From an uncultured beta proteobacterium (GTDB taxonomy: Bacteria; Pseudomonadota; Gammaproteobacteria; Burkholderiales; Burkholderiaceae_C), in assembly GCA_903938815.1 (NCBI GenBank), contig CAJAES010000031.1, positions 79,690 through 143,689 of the forward strand: 64,000 nucleotides of DNA. The letters run 5' to 3'. Below the pieces are notes generated by a model, which saw only the letters and a program-made list of their open reading frames with translations, made no database searches and had not been told where the DNA came from. Of the stretch, positions 23,792 to 33,263 are shown one piece after another. The first letter of the stretch is position 1, and each line of letters begins with the position of its first letter. Position numbers and translations under genes: made by a program.

Positions 23792-25005
23792 CCTGGCTGG
23801 CCGTGCCGGCGCACCAGGGTCCAGGCGACGAGGCAGGTCATGAAGGCCCAGAACCCGAGCGCGTAGGCGAACGGCTGCACCGTGCCGTCCAGAGAGACGC
23901 CCAGCCACTTGCCGATGGCAAAGGCGACCAGCGCCATGATGAAGCCTGACATGGCCGACGCGGCACCTGCCTTGTGCGGAAACGGCCCCACCGAGCCCGC
24001 CTGCGCGCAGGGCATGTGAAAGCCGTGCCCGAAGCAGTAGATCCACTGCGGGATCAGCACCGCCCAGATCGACTTCACGCCGGCCAGAGCCAGCCCCACC
24101 ACCGAGACCGCGGCCACGAGCGTGAAGACCGCGCCGCGCATCACCGTGCCGTCCATGCCGTACCGCGGGATCCAGCGCCGGCAGACGAAGGTCGCGGCCA
24201 TGTAGAACGCGGAGGCCGAGCCCATGGCCAGGCCGTACGCGCCCGGGCTCAGGCCCAGCACGCCGATGTAGACGAAGGACGAGCCCGCCAGGTAGGTGAA
24301 GATGCCGCCGTAGCTGGTGACGATGAGCAGCATCCACGCCCGAAAGCCGGGGTGGCTGAGCACGTCCCGCCAGTTGGCCAGCATGGGGCCGATGGCGGTG
24401 GCGTGCGGGTTCTTCACGGCCAGGGTCTCTGGCACGCGCCAGGCCACGATGGCCAGCGCCACGGCGCCATACACGGCCACCACCACCAGCGCCATGCGCC
24501 AGCCGGCATGGGCCGTGACGAGCCCGCCGAACGCGGGGCCGAGGATGGCCACCACGCCCAGGCCCGACAGCGCCAGCGCCATGACCTGCGCGCCCTCCAC
24601 CGGTTGGTACAGGTCGCGCACCATCGCGCGCGAGCACACCACCGAGCCCGCCATCGCGAAGCCCTGCAGCCCGCGCCACACCACCAGCTGCTCGATGCTG
24701 CCGGCCATCGCGCCGCCCACGCTGGCCAGCGCATACGCCAGCAGCGTGCCCACCAGCACGGGGCGCCGGCCGTACCGGTCGGCGACGGGCCCCCAGAGCA
24801 TCTGCCCGAAGCCGAAGGCCAGGATCAGCACCGACATCGTCATCTGCGCCAGCACCATCGGCGCATTCAGCGCCTGCGTGAGCAGGGGCAGGGCCGGCAG
24901 GTAGATGTCGGTCGTGGCCGGCTGCAGGCCCATCAGCAGCGCCAGCACGAAGGCGGCGCCGCCGTGGCTCATCGCCGGGCGGCCCGCGGAGACGGCAGCC
25001 GGCAT
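23788..25005 (-). CDS. MFS drug-resistance transporter (Bcr/CflA family)
   Basis: Start ATG 25005 gives 405 residues with about twelve transmembrane helices. [13 protein letters not shown] in helix 1 and [20 protein letters not shown] in the loop between helices 2 and 3 are typical of the Bcr/CflA multidrug group. A later start, ATG 24972, is possible. The start shares one base with the stop of the pseudouridine synthase gene (TGATG), and the stop overlaps miaA. Substrate unknown; likely proton-driven efflux from the cytoplasm. Confidence 0.92.
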   Translation of the reverse strand: MPAAVSAGRPAMSHGGAAFVLALLMGLQPATTDIYLPALPLLTQALNAPMVLAQMTMSVLILAFGFGQMLWGPVADRYGRRPVLVGTLLAYALASVGGAMAGSIEQLVVWRGLQGFAMAGSVVCSRAMVRDLYQPVEGAQVMALALSGLGVVAILGPAFGGLVTAHAGWRMALVVVAVYGAVALAIVAWRVPETLAVKNPHATAIGPMLANWRDVLSHPGFRAWMLLIVTSYGGIFTYLAGSSFVYIGVLGLSPGAYGLAMGSASAFYMAATFVCRRWIPRYGMDGTVMRGAVFTLVAAVSVVGLALAGVKSIWAVLIPQWIYCFGHGFHMPCAQAGSVGPFPHKAGAASAMSGFIMALVAFAIGKWLGVSLDGTVQPFAYALGFWAFMTCLVAWTLVRRHGQPG

Positions 25006-25784
25006 CAGATGAAGCGCTCGTGCGGCCCGAGGTAGCGCCACTGGCCCACGGGCAACTGCCCCAGCGCCACGCTGCCGATGCGCACGCGCTTGAGTCCCAG
25101 CACCTGCAGACCGACCATCTCGCACATGCGGCGGATCTGCCGCTTGCGGCCCTCGCGCAGCACGAACCGGAGCTGGTCCTCGTTGGCCCAGCTCACGCGG
25201 GCGGGGCGCAGCATGCGGCCGTCGAGCTCCAGGCCGTGGCGCAGGCGCTGCAGGTCCGAATCGGGCAGGCGGTCGCCACGTCCGTAGGCCACGCGCACCA
25301 GATATTCCTTCTCGACCTGGCTCTCGTCGCCGATCAGCAGCTTGGCGATGCGGCCGTCCTGTGTCAGCACCAGCAATCCCGTGGAATCGATGTCCAGCCG
25401 GCCCGCGGGCGCCAGGCCGCGCAGCTGCCCCGGGTGGAAGCGGCGGGCCAGGTGGTCGGCGGCCCAGCGATTGGCTGCCGTGAACAGCGAAACGGCCGGC
25501 GCGTAGCCGTCCTCGGCCTGCCCGCTGACCAGGCCCACGGGCTTGTGCAGCAGGATGGTCACGCGTTCGGCCTGCTCGGTGCGGGCGCGCGGGTCGATGT
25601 CGATGCGAGCGTCGGGCGTGGCGCGCTGGCCCAGCACGGCGGGCTGGCCGTTCACGTTCACCCAGCCGGCCTCGATCCAGGCGTCGGCCTCGCGGCGCGA
25701 CGCGAGGCCGCGCTCGGTCATCAGCTTGGAGACGCGGACGGCGCCTGCGGCGTCGGCGGGTTCAGGGGTGCGGGTGTCTGCCAT
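25005..25784 (-). CDS. rRNA pseudouridine synthase (RsuA/RluF family)
   Basis: The product has 259 residues. An S4 RNA-binding domain comes first ([21 protein letters not shown], then [10 protein letters not shown]). The catalytic domain has [10 protein letters not shown], the motif [14 protein letters not shown] with the catalytic Asp, and the C-terminal [27 protein letters not shown]. It isomerises a uridine in rRNA. The KPVG...[14 protein letters not shown] spacing resembles RluF more than RsuA, but the exact target is uncertain. It heads an overlapping run with the MFS pump and miaA. Confidence 0.93.
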   Translation of the reverse strand: MADTRTPEPADAAGAVRVSKLMTERGLASRREADAWIEAGWVNVNGQPAVLGQRATPDARIDIDPRARTEQAERVTILLHKPVGLVSGQAEDGYAPAVSLFTAANRWAADHLARRFHPGQLRGLAPAGRLDIDSTGLLVLTQDGRIAKLLIGDESQVEKEYLVRVAYGRGDRLPDSDLQRLRHGLELDGRMLRPARVSWANEDQLRFVLREGRKRQIRRMCEMVGLQVLGLKRVRIGSVALGQLPVGQWRYLGPHERFI

Positions 25785-25823
25785 GGTCGTGGCCCGGATT
25801 GGACCACGACCCGCGCCCCGGGG

Positions 25824-27464
25824 TCAGGGCGCCGGTGCCGGCGGGTTGGCCTTGGGTGTCGTCATGGCCGAAGGCGCGAGGTGATTGGTGCCATCCCGGA
25901 CCTCGAAAGCCGTGACGAAGGTCTGCACATGGCTCGGCGCCGCCACGGTGTCCACCACCCAGAACTCGCCCACCACGCGCGCCGGCTGGATGTCCAGCAG
26001 CAGGTAGCCCCGCCGGTCGAGATCGGCGTGCCGCACGTGCGGGTTCTGGGCGAAGACGATGCCTGCCAGCAGGCCGTCCGGGTCGGGCAGGCCGGGCGAG
26101 GTGATGGAGGTGGTGACGAACTCCACCGCCCGCGAGCCCGCGCCGGTGGCGCGGTCATAGCCGCCGCTGGCCGGGTCGGGGTTGTTGGGGTCGCGCGAGA
26201 GGTCGTTGGCCCAGGCGCTGTGGATGTCGCCCGTGAGCACGACGGCGTTGCCGCCGGCGGCGTCGATCATGTCGAACACGCGGTCTCGGCAGGGCGGATA
26301 ACCGTCCCACTGGTCCGGGTTGACGAACACGCCGCCACCCTCGGCATTGGGCCGTCCCACGGCCTTGAGCTGGGCGAACATCACGCCCTGGCCGATGAAC
26401 TTCCAGCGCGCGGGGCTGGCCTGCAGCGTGGTGCCCAGCCAGGCCTCCTGGGTGGTGCCCAGCAGCGTCCGGGTCGGGTCCAGGAAACGGCCGCTGGCCT
26501 TGAAACCCGCGCCCAGCACGGGAATCGGCACCGTGGCCGGCAGTTGCTGCGAGCGTCCCGAGAGCCGCCCTTCCAGCATCGTGAATTCGGCCAGGTCGCC
26601 GAGGCGGAAGCTGCGCTGGGCCTGCTTCGGATCCGCCGGCTCCCGCACGGGCATCCACTCGTAGTAGGCCTTCAGCGCCGCGTTCCGGCGTGCCGACCAG
26701 GTGCCTTCGGTGGCCGGGTCGTGGTTCTGGGCGCCGCCGCGCCAGGCGTCGTTGGCGGTCTCGTGGTCGTCCCAGACCGGGACCATCGCGTGCTGGCGAT
26801 GCAGTTCCTGCAGATCGGCGTCGCGCTTGTACTGGGCATGCCGGGTGCGGTAGTCGGTGAGCGTGATGATCTCGCTGACCGGCTCGGTGGGGCGCAGGCT
26901 GCCGTACTGGTTGCTGCCGTATTCGTAGAGGTAGTCGCCCAGGTGCAGCACGAGGTCGAGGTCGGCGCGCTCGGCGATGCGCCGGTAGGCGTTGAACAGG
27001 CCGGCAGCGTGGTTGGAGCAGCTCGCCACCGCGATGCGCAGGTGCGACGTGGCGCCGGTGGGCAGCGTGCGCGTGCGGCCGACCGGTGATGCGGCCCCGA
27101 GCGCGCTGAAGCGGTAGTACCAGCTGCGCCCCGGAGCCAGGCCGCCGGCGTCGAACTTCACGGTGAAGTCGCGCGCCGCGCTGGTTCGCACGCGGCCGCT
27201 GCCCACCACCTGCGTGAAGCCGGGGTCGCTGGCCACGACCAGGTCCACCGTCACCGACGACGTCCCGGCCGGGGGCGTGACCCGAGTCCAGAGCATCACG
27301 CGGTCCGACAGCGGGTCGCCGCTGGCGACGCCGTGCTGGAAGACGGCGCCCTGGGCCTGCGCGGGCAGCAGCGGTGCGGCGGCCAGCAGGGCCGCGCCTG
27401 AGCTGCGGCGGAAGAATTCACGCCGGTTCGGCGCGCGTGTCTCGAGGTCGGCGGGTCTGCCCAT
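25824..27464 (-). CDS. PhoD-family alkaline phosphatase/phosphodiesterase, Tat-exported
   Basis: The product has 546 residues. NRREFFRRSSGAALLAAAP at 13-31 is a Tat signal and LPAQAQG a cleavage site. The PhoD domain follows: FQHGVASGDPLSDRVMLWTRV, the metal motifs GDYLYEYG, WDDHE and LTGDIHSAW, and the C-terminal beta-rich part. These Ca/Fe enzymes hydrolyse phosphodiesters and monoesters in the periplasm to release phosphate. No pho box was evident by eye. The last residues (KANPPAPAP) are a proline-rich tail. Monocistronic. Confidence 0.95.
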   Translation of the reverse strand: MGRPADLETRAPNRREFFRRSSGAALLAAAPLLPAQAQGAVFQHGVASGDPLSDRVMLWTRVTPPAGTSSVTVDLVVASDPGFTQVVGSGRVRTSAARDFTVKFDAGGLAPGRSWYYRFSALGAASPVGRTRTLPTGATSHLRIAVASCSNHAAGLFNAYRRIAERADLDLVLHLGDYLYEYGSNQYGSLRPTEPVSEIITLTDYRTRHAQYKRDADLQELHRQHAMVPVWDDHETANDAWRGGAQNHDPATEGTWSARRNAALKAYYEWMPVREPADPKQAQRSFRLGDLAEFTMLEGRLSGRSQQLPATVPIPVLGAGFKASGRFLDPTRTLLGTTQEAWLGTTLQASPARWKFIGQGVMFAQLKAVGRPNAEGGGVFVNPDQWDGYPPCRDRVFDMIDAAGGNAVVLTGDIHSAWANDLSRDPNNPDPASGGYDRATGAGSRAVEFVTTSITSPGLPDPDGLLAGIVFAQNPHVRHADLDRRGYLLLDIQPARVVGEFWVVDTVAAPSHVQTFVTAFEVRDGTNHLAPSAMTTPKANPPAPAP

Positions 27465-27520
27465 GCTGGCTCCTGGCGATGAAGGTGCTCAGTATCTCCA
27501 GGGCGTTTGACAGCCGTGCG

Positions 27521-28384
27521 TCATTCCGCGCCGGCAAGCCCGAAAAGTTCGGCCAGGGCCTGCCGGTACTGCGGCTGGCCCACCGAGTTGGTGTTGTGGT
27601 GTGTCCCGCCCTCGACCAGCACGAAGCGCTTGCGGCCCGGGGCCTGGTCGAACAGGGCCCGGCCCAGGGCGGGCGGAATCAGGCTGTCGTTGCTGCCGTG
27701 CACCACCAGGACCGGCGCGCGCACGCGCCGCATGCGGTCCGCGGCATCGAAGCGCTGGGTGATGAACGGCCCCACGGGCAGCCAGCCCCACTTGAAGTGG
27801 CTGACGACGTCGGGTATGGATGTGAAGCTGCCTTCGACGATGAGCCCGCTCACGTCGTCCCGCGAACTGGCCAGTTGCACGGCAATGGCCCCGCCCAGCG
27901 AGTGGCCGAAGACATACCGGCTGCGCCCCGGGTGGCTGCGCGCCAGCCAGTCCCAGGCGGCGCGCGCGTCTTCGTAGGCCATGGTTTCCGAGGGCAGCCC
28001 CTTGCTGCTCTGGCCGAAGCCCCGGTAGTCGACCCCCAGGACCGCGAAGCCCAGTTCCTGCAGGCGGCGCATGCGGTGGGCGCTGCCGCGCACGTCGTAG
28101 CGCGCGCCGTGCAGATACAGCAGCACCGGCGCGTCGGCCCGCGCCTGCGGCGCCCACAGCGCGTGCAGGCGCACGGGCTGGCCGGTCTCCGCGGAGTCGA
28201 AGTCGATCCAGACGTCCTGCATGCCCTCGGCGGCGGCCAGACCGCCCCACCAGGTGCGGTCGGTGGGCTGGAAGATCCATTCGCGCTGACGCTCGTCCAG
28301 CGTGGCGCAGCCGGCCAGCATCGCCAGGCCCAGCAGTGGCAGCAGCAACAGGCGCGCCAGGCGGCGCATGACGTCCCGATTCAT
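27521..28384 (-). CDS. Alpha/beta hydrolase lipoprotein
   Basis: Start ATG 28384 gives 287 residues; ATG 28369 or GTG 28402 are alternatives. The N-terminus is a lipoprotein signal ending in the lipobox LAGC. The hydrolase core has the oxyanion strand YLHGARYDVRGSA, the nucleophile elbow FGHSLGGA, the acid region VVHGSNDSLIPP and the His region GGTHHNT. It resembles the membrane-anchored serine hydrolases near the BEM46/YfhR group. Likely an esterase or thioesterase on the periplasmic face. The substrate is unknown. It is divergent from the secreted protein at 28441 with 56 bp between starts. Confidence 0.9.
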   Translation of the reverse strand: MNRDVMRRLARLLLLPLLGLAMLAGCATLDERQREWIFQPTDRTWWGGLAAAEGMQDVWIDFDSAETGQPVRLHALWAPQARADAPVLLYLHGARYDVRGSAHRMRRLQELGFAVLGVDYRGFGQSSKGLPSETMAYEDARAAWDWLARSHPGRSRYVFGHSLGGAIAVQLASSRDDVSGLIVEGSFTSIPDVVSHFKWGWLPVGPFITQRFDAADRMRRVRAPVLVVHGSNDSLIPPALGRALFDQAPGRKRFVLVEGGTHHNTNSVGQPQYRQALAELFGLAGAE

Positions 28385-28440
28385 GACACTGGATGTTCGC
28401 ACGGTGTCCTGCAGCGCGTGGAGCGGCTACAGTGATGCCC

Positions 28441-28959
28441 ATGAAGACATCCACCTTGCTGGCCCTGGCCGCACTGGTCTGCACCGGCGCGGTGCAGGCC
28501 GACCCTGCGGCACTGCAACGTTGCCGGATCATTCCCGAGGCTGCGGCCCGCCTGGCCTGCTACGACGCCATCGCGCTGCCGGGCATCGGCTCGCGCGCCG
28601 GCTGGGGCGCGCCGACCACCGCCGCGCCTGCTGCCCCGGCCGCGCCGGCTGCGCTGGCCACGGCCCCGGGTGGGGCCGCAACCGCTGCCGACCCGTCCAG
28701 CACCTTCGGCCTGGAAGCGCGCATCGTGGCCGCGGGCCCCGACCGCATGGAAAGCAGGCTCATCGGGAAGGTCCAGGACCTGCCTGCCGGCACCCGGTTC
28801 ACGCTCGAGAACGGGCAGGTCTGGCAGAGCACCGAGTACACCGGTGGCTACTACGACCTGACCAACCCCAAGGTCGTGATCAGCCGCGGGGCGCTGGGCA
28901 GCTTCTTCATCACCTTCGAAGGCGCGAACGCGACGCCGCGCGTTCGCCGCATCAAGTGA
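28441..28959 (+). CDS. Secreted protein of unknown function
   Basis: From ATG 28441 the product has 172 residues: a signal peptide (MKTSTLLALAALVCTGAVQA), a cysteine pair in CRIIPEAAARLACYDAI, an Ala/Pro-rich linker (about residues 57-80) and a compact C-terminal beta domain (LIGKVQDLPAGTRFTLENGQVW, GGYYDLTNPKVVISRGALGSFF). The C-x9-12-RLACYD motif is recurrent in periplasmic proteins and probably forms a disulfide. No enzyme motif is visible. A start two codons upstream (28435) is possible. It faces the hydrolase lipoprotein gene. Confidence 0.8.
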   Translation: MKTSTLLALAALVCTGAVQADPAALQRCRIIPEAAARLACYDAIALPGIGSRAGWGAPTTAAPAAPAAPAALATAPGGAATAADPSSTFGLEARIVAAGPDRMESRLIGKVQDLPAGTRFTLENGQVWQSTEYTGGYYDLTNPKVVISRGALGSFFITFEGANATPRVRRIK

Positions 28960-28980
28960 TCCAGCGCTCGCGTGCCGCCG

Positions 28981-29358
28981 TCAGCGCGGCAGCGGGCAGT
29001 CCTGCCGCTGTGCGTCGGGCAGGCTGGCGAGCGTGACGAAGCCCAGCGAACGGGCCTTCGCGAGCTGATGCGCCGGGATCTCGATGATCCCGAGCATGCC
29101 GTCGGGCGCGCCGCAGACCGCGGGCCGCATGCGGCCGTCGTGGCCACAGGCCTGCGCCAGGACGGTGACACCGGCGTCGCGCAGGGATTGCGCCAGCGCC
29201 TGCAGGGTCCGGCCGCCGGATTCGCATTGCCGCGTGCCGAGGCTCTGTGCCACCGGTACGCCCGCCCCCGACGGTGCAGGCACCGGCGCCGCCACGGTGG
29301 TGCATGCCGCGCCGAGCGCGGAAATACTGATCAGCGTCAGGCGGGCGAGGGTCTTCAT
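28981..29358 (-). CDS. Small exported or lipoprotein, unknown function
   Basis: The product has 125 residues. MKTLARLTLISISALGAAC is a signal with a lipobox-like GAAC at its end, so lipidation is possible. Three further cysteines (QCESGG, QACGHDG, AVCGAPDG) and one near the end (QDCPLPR) suggest disulfides. Residues 50-115 look folded, alternating hydrophobic strands and helices (VTVLAQACGHDGRMRPAVCG, IIEIPAHQLAKARSLGF). I recognise no family. It is convergent with the secreted protein at 28441 (21 bp apart). Confidence 0.72.
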   Translation of the reverse strand: MKTLARLTLISISALGAACTTVAAPVPAPSGAGVPVAQSLGTRQCESGGRTLQALAQSLRDAGVTVLAQACGHDGRMRPAVCGAPDGMLGIIEIPAHQLAKARSLGFVTLASLPDAQRQDCPLPR

Positions 29359-29439
29359 CGGGCGGTCTCCGGTTTGGCTCGCACTGGACTGGTTCTTCCG
29401 GCGCGGCCCGATCGTAGGCTGATCGGAGCTTGGGGGTGC

Positions 29440-29952
29440 TCAGAACGGGTCGAAGGCGATCCCATGGGCGGCGAGTTGCTGCTCGACCAGGCGCCGCCAC
29501 GGGCCCTCGGGCGTCCAGACCCGGCTCACCGCCTCCCAGGCGGCGCGCGGATCTTCCCGCAGCACGATGGCGCGGTGCAGGAACACCAGCGTCGACGCCC
29601 GCAGGTTGATCTGGCAGTGCACCAGCAGCCGGCGCCCCTTCAGTGCCTGGACCAGCGCGGAGAACGCCGCGAAGTCGGCGGCGGTCGGGACGTCGAACCG
29701 GATCGGCAGGTTGACGAACACCAGGCCCTGCCGGCCGACGATGCGCGCCTCGTCGGCCACGGCATCGGGCACGCCTGGTGGCGCCAGATAGATCACCGCG
29801 CCGAAACCCTGCGCCCCGAGTGCCGCCAGCTCCTCGGCGTTGGGCTGCCCCGAGGTGACCAGGCTCGGCGAGATGTCGACACGGTTCGGTGCGGCGGACG
29901 CCTGGGCGATCATCAACCCCGCGGCGAGCAGATGGAGCAAGTTGCGCAACAT
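29440..29952 (-). CDS. Exported phosphatase-like protein (DUF442/DSP-like)
   Basis: From ATG 29952 the product has 170 residues with signal peptide MLRNLLHLLAAGLMIAQASA. The mature part reads SPSLVTSGQPNAEELAALGAQGFGAVIYLAPP, then LLVHCQINLRAST, a Cys-x4-Arg loop as in the DUF442 (beta-lactamase hydrolase-like) group rather than the classical C-x5-R of tyrosine phosphatases. It may dephosphorylate or act as a sulfur-handling protein in the periplasm. Gene context does not help. It is divergent from a small membrane protein gene. Confidence 0.82.
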   Translation of the reverse strand: MLRNLLHLLAAGLMIAQASAAPNRVDISPSLVTSGQPNAEELAALGAQGFGAVIYLAPPGVPDAVADEARIVGRQGLVFVNLPIRFDVPTAADFAAFSALVQALKGRRLLVHCQINLRASTLVFLHRAIVLREDPRAAWEAVSRVWTPEGPWRRLVEQQLAAHGIAFDPF

Positions 29953-30034
29953 GACGCAGATCCTAGGGGATGCGCGGTGCCGCCCCCCTTGGTGAGGGTT
30001 GCGCGCACCGCCCCCTGAGGCATCATCCTCGCCG

Positions 30035-30310
30035 ATGCGACTGCTGCTCTCCGTCCTGCTGCCACTCGCCGTGCAACTGCTCGGCTTCGCGCTCGTGATC
30101 ATGGTCTCGCGCGGCAACGGCTCGTTCGTCGGCCTGCTCGCACTGAGCCTGGCGGTGCTGGCCGTGCCGCTGACCACGCTGGTGAACTGGACACGCTCGC
30201 GGCGCGTTCCGCCCGCGTCCGTCGGGCGCCTGCTGGTCACGGGCCTGCTCTTCGCGCTGACCTGGCCGCTGCTGCTCCTGCTGCTGCGAGCCATCGAACC
30301 CTCGCTCTGA
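30035..30310 (+). CDS. Small membrane protein, unknown function
   Basis: From ATG 30035 the 91 residues include three hydrophobic helices (about 2-24, 31-48 and 68-86) separated by short charged loops (NWTRSRRVPPASVGR). No family is recognised. It lies alone between the phosphatase-like gene and the convergent threonine aldolase gene (16 bp). It is kept because the hydrophobic pattern is regular and nothing competes on the other strand. Confidence 0.6.
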   Translation: MRLLLSVLLPLAVQLLGFALVIMVSRGNGSFVGLLALSLAVLAVPLTTLVNWTRSRRVPPASVGRLLVTGLLFALTWPLLLLLLRAIEPSL

Positions 30311-30326
30311 GCCTGCGCGTCCGGGC

Positions 30327-31463
30327 TCACCCCAGGAGCCGCAGCAGCCGTTCCGCGGCCTGAAGCACCTGCGCCCGCGTCACGTCCAGATGCGTCACCG
30401 CGCGCACGGTACGAACGCCGAATGCATTGATCAGCACACCCTGTGTTCTGGCGCGTGCCACCAGCGTGGCGGCGTCAGGCGCGCCCTCGGCCAGATGGAA
30501 GACGACGATGTTGGTCTGCACCGTGGCCAGGTCCAGCCGGACGGCGGGGCAGGGCGCCAGCTGCTCGGCGAACAAACGGGCGTTGGCATGGTCCTCGGCG
30601 AGGCGGGCGCGGTGGTGGGCCAGGCCGTGCAGCGCGGCGGCGGCGTAGTGCCCGGTCTGGCGCATGGCGCCGCCCAGCATGCGGCGGTGCCGGTCGGAGG
30701 CCGCGATGAGTTCCCGGCGGCCGGCCAGCAGCGAGCCGCCCGGCGCGCCCAAGCCCTTCGAGAAAGCCACCGCGATCAGGTCGAATGGCGCCGCCAGCTC
30801 GGCTTCGGACAGCCCGCTGGCCACCGCCGCGTTCCATAGCCGGGCGCCGTCGAGGAAGCAGGCCAGCCCGCGAGCGTGGGCGCGGTCGCAGACGCGCTGA
30901 ACCTCGTCCTGCGGGAAGACGACTCCGCCGCTGCGGTTGTGCGTGTTCTCGATCTCCACCAGGGTCGTCGGCGGAAACACCGGGAGCCCGCGCGGCTTGA
31001 TGGCGGCCTCGAATTCATCGGCGGTGAACACGCCGCGCTGCCCCACCTCGTGCAGCTGCACGCCTGCATTGGCGGCCGCACCGCCGGTCTCGTGCCAGCC
31101 GGCGTGGCTTTCGCGCGATGTGATCACCTCGTCGCCTGGCCGCGTGAGAACGCGCAGCGCCACCTGGTTGGCCATCGTGCCCGAAGGCACCCACAGCGCG
31201 GCTTCCTGGCCGAGCAGCGCGGCGCACTCGGCCTGCAGCCGCGTCGTGGTGGGGTCTTCGCCGTACTGGTCGTCGCCGACCTCTGCACCGGCGATTGCGG
31301 CGCGCATCGCTGGGGTGGGCCGTGTGACGGTGTCGGAGCGCAGGTCGATCGCCGAGCCGGGGACGGGCCCTGGTGCGTGGCTGGCAGCCTGGCTGGCAGC
31401 GTGGTCCGTGGCGTGGATCGAGGCGTGACTCATGGCGGTCCCGGGGCTGTTCATCCCCGGCAT
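30327..31463 (-). CDS. ltaE: Low-specificity threonine aldolase
   Basis: The 378 residues from ATG 31463 include a His/Ala-rich leader; a start at ATG 31433 would remove ten residues. The family core begins [22 protein letters not shown], continues [32 protein letters not shown], and has the PLP lysine in [14 protein letters not shown]. The enzyme cleaves L-threonine/allo-threonine to glycine and acetaldehyde with PLP. It starts five bases after the BtuF-like gene's stop, third in the H-NS-like/BtuF-like run. The 35-residue low-complexity leader ([18 protein letters not shown]) is unusual and suggests a later start or recent expansion. Confidence 0.93.
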   Translation of the reverse strand: MPGMNSPGTAMSHASIHATDHAASQAASHAPGPVPGSAIDLRSDTVTRPTPAMRAAIAGAEVGDDQYGEDPTTTRLQAECAALLGQEAALWVPSGTMANQVALRVLTRPGDEVITSRESHAGWHETGGAAANAGVQLHEVGQRGVFTADEFEAAIKPRGLPVFPPTTLVEIENTHNRSGGVVFPQDEVQRVCDRAHARGLACFLDGARLWNAAVASGLSEAELAAPFDLIAVAFSKGLGAPGGSLLAGRRELIAASDRHRRMLGGAMRQTGHYAAAALHGLAHHRARLAEDHANARLFAEQLAPCPAVRLDLATVQTNIVVFHLAEGAPDAATLVARARTQGVLINAFGVRTVRAVTHLDVTRAQVLQAAERLLRLLG

Positions 31464-31467
31464 CGTG

Positions 31468-32259
31468 TCACACGGCTGCAGCGATCATCCGGTGCAGTTG
31501 CGCCAGGCCGTCGGTCAGCGCGGCCGGGCCGGGCTGCAGGATGTCGCAGGACTTGATCTCGTGCAGGCGCTGGTGGCGCACGGCGGGCATGTCCTGCCAG
31601 CCGGGCCGCGCCGCCACGCGCTCGGGCCTGAACTTCTTGCCGCACCAGGAGCCGATGACGAGGTCCGGCGCGCGGCGCACCGGCTCGAGAGGGTCCGCGA
31701 TCACCCGGTCACGGCCCATCGACTGCAGGCCGAGCTCCGCGAAGACGTCCTCGCCACCGGCCAGCGCGACGAGTTCCGAGACCCAGCGGATCGCGCTGAT
31801 CATCGGGTCGTCCCATTCCTCGAAATACACGCGCGGCCGGCGCGGCCAGGTGGCGGCCACCGCGGCAATGCGGGCGTGCTCGGCGCGGCAGGTGGCTATC
31901 CAGGCTTCGGCGGCTTCGGTGGCATCCACCATCGAGGCCACCAGCCTCAGCGTGCCGAAGATCTCCTCGATGCTGCGCTGGTTCGTGACCAGCACGTTGA
32001 GGCCGGCCCGGATGAGCTTGTCGGCAAGCGCCGCCTGCATGTCGGAGAACCCGACGACGAGGTCGGGCTGCAACGCGACGATGCGGTCGATCTTTCCATC
32101 GAGGAAAGCCGAGACTCGCGGCTTCTCCTCGCGCGCCCGGCGCGGCCGCACGGTGTAGCCCGAGATGCCGACGATGCGGTCCTCGCGCCCGAGCAGGTAC
32201 AGCCACTCGGTCGTCTCCTCGGTGAGGCAGACGATGCGGCGCGGGCCGCGGGACGTCAC
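31468..32259 (-). CDS. BtuF/FecB-like cobalamin-binding family protein without signal peptide
   Basis: The product has 263 residues in the two-lobe periplasmic-binding fold of Btu[30 protein letters not shown], the [13 protein letters not shown] lobe, the long helix bridging the lobes (residues ~100-135) and the [10 protein letters not shown] second lobe. There is no export signal, so it is predicted cytoplasmic, as in several proteobacterial relatives annotated as cobalamin-binding. Its start overlaps the H-NS-like stop by ATGA. No B12 transporter or riboswitch is adjacent. Function is uncertain. Confidence 0.85.
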   Translation of the reverse strand: MTSRGPRRIVCLTEETTEWLYLLGREDRIVGISGYTVRPRRAREEKPRVSAFLDGKIDRIVALQPDLVVGFSDMQAALADKLIRAGLNVLVTNQRSIEEIFGTLRLVASMVDATEAAEAWIATCRAEHARIAAVAATWPRRPRVYFEEWDDPMISAIRWVSELVALAGGEDVFAELGLQSMGRDRVIADPLEPVRRAPDLVIGSWCGKKFRPERVAARPGWQDMPAVRHQRLHEIKSCDILQPGPAALTDGLAQLHRMIAAAV

Positions 32260-32597
32260 TTGACGGCGAAGTCGGACAGTTGCTTGCCCGCGGCCAGCGC
32301 GTTGCGCAGCCAGGCCGGGCGGGGGCCGCGGCCACCCCAGACATTGCCGGATTCGTCGCGGTACTTGGCCGCAGCAGCGCCCTTGCCGGCCTTGCGGACG
32401 GCCTTCTTCGCGGGCGCCTTCACGGCCTTCGGGGCGCGCGCGCCGGCGAGGCCGAGATCAGCCGCCGTCAGGCCATAGGCCGTGATGGCTTCCTTGATGC
32501 GGGCGACGACGCCCTCGATTTCCTTGCGGCGCAGATCTTCCGCTTCACGCTGGAGGGAATCGATCTGCTTCATCAGTTGGGTATAGGTCTTGGACAT
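32256..32597 (-). CDS. H-NS family nucleoid-associated protein
   Basis: The product has 113 residues: an N-terminal coiled coil for oligomerisation (QLMKQIDSLQREAEDLRRKEIEG), a basic Ala/Lys linker (KAVKAPAKKAVRKAGKGAAAAK) and the DNA-binding end KYRDESGNVWGGRGPRPAWL, the AT-hook-like signature of H-NS/BpH3 proteins. The lysine-rich linker is longer than in E. coli H-NS, as in Burkholderiales. It silences AT-rich DNA. Unusually, its stop overlaps the next gene's start, so it heads a metabolic run. Confidence 0.93.
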   Translation of the reverse strand: MSKTYTQLMKQIDSLQREAEDLRRKEIEGVVARIKEAITAYGLTAADLGLAGARAPKAVKAPAKKAVRKAGKGAAAAKYRDESGNVWGGRGPRPAWLRNALAAGKQLSDFAVK

Positions 32598-32690
32598 TCT
32601 GCAGTCTCGGTGAGTTTCAGGTTACCTCCCACGCCGGTTCTTTCGACCGGTCTTTCGGGGCCGAACAGTACCACGACACAACCGTTATCA

Positions 32691-32702
32691 TTCAGATCTG
32701 AA
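32691..32702. promoter_or_regulatory. 12-bp palindrome upstream of queuosine-precursor transporter
   Basis: TTCAGATCTGAA is a perfect palindrome 18 bases before the yhhQ-like start, in the 123-bp region shared with the divergent H-NS-like gene. Just upstream, CCGGTTCTTTCG and CCGGTCTTTCGG form an imperfect direct repeat near 32633-32660. The region is AT-richer than its surroundings and must contain both promoters. No regulator is assigned. Confidence 0.35.
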
Positions 32703-32720
32703 ACATATGAGTTGCGTAAA

Positions 32721-33263
32721 ATGAACAATCTGCCGGTGATATCCAGCCGCCAATTCATCGTGCCGGCGATTGCAATGGCGTTCGTCGTCGTGCTGTCGAA
32801 TTGGGCGGTGCAATTCCCGATCAATGATTGGCTGACCTGGGGCGCTTTCACGTATCCGGTGGTGTTCCTCGTCACCGACCTCACCAACCGGGCCCTCGGC
32901 CCGGCGATGGCGCGCCGGGTGGCCTGGGCGGGGTTTGCCGTCGCCGTGCTGGCCTCTCTGGCGCTCGCGCCGTGGCGCATCGCCCTGGCCTCGGGCGTGG
33001 CGTTCATCGTCGCGCAGTGGCTGGACATTTCCGCGTTCAACCGGTTGCGCCGGATGTCCTGGTGGCAGGCGCCGCTGATCGGCTCCGTCATCGCATCCGT
33101 GATCGACACCGCATTGTTCTTCTTCATCGCCTTCTACGGCTCCGACATGGACTGGCTGATGCTGTCGGCCGGTGACCTGAGCGTGAAACTGGCGATGGCC
33201 GTGCTGCTGCTCGCGCCCTACCGCGCATTGCTGCCGCACCTGGGTGTCTGGCGCCCGGCCTGA
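32721..33263 (+). CDS. yhhQ: Queuosine precursor transporter (YhhQ/DUF165)
   Basis: The ATG at 32721 gives 180 residues with about six helices. Family marks are SNWAVQFPINDWLTWGAFTYPVVFLVTDLTNRALGPAMARRV (in outline), QWLDISAFNRLRR and GSVIASVIDTALFF. YhhQ imports preQ0/preQ1 for tRNA queuosine synthesis. I looked for a preQ1 aptamer upstream and found none. The stop shares a base with the greB start (TGATG). Together with queG at 46427 it shows the organism can scavenge and complete queuosine. Confidence 0.93.
   Translation: MNNLPVISSRQFIVPAIAMAFVVVLSNWAVQFPINDWLTWGAFTYPVVFLVTDLTNRALGPAMARRVAWAGFAVAVLASLALAPWRIALASGVAFIVAQWLDISAFNRLRRMSWWQAPLIGSVIASVIDTALFFFIAFYGSDMDWLMLSAGDLSVKLAMAVLLLAPYRALLPHLGVWRPA

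Noticed and set aside
29440..29952. Cys-x4-Arg loop as a broken phosphatase site
   Set aside because: C-x4-R is normal in the DUF442-like group, so this is not evidence of decay.
32598..32720. preQ1 riboswitch upstream of the queuosine-precursor transporter
   Set aside because: No preQ1 class I core (C-rich loop and A-rich tail) could be found; only a short palindrome and direct repeat are present.
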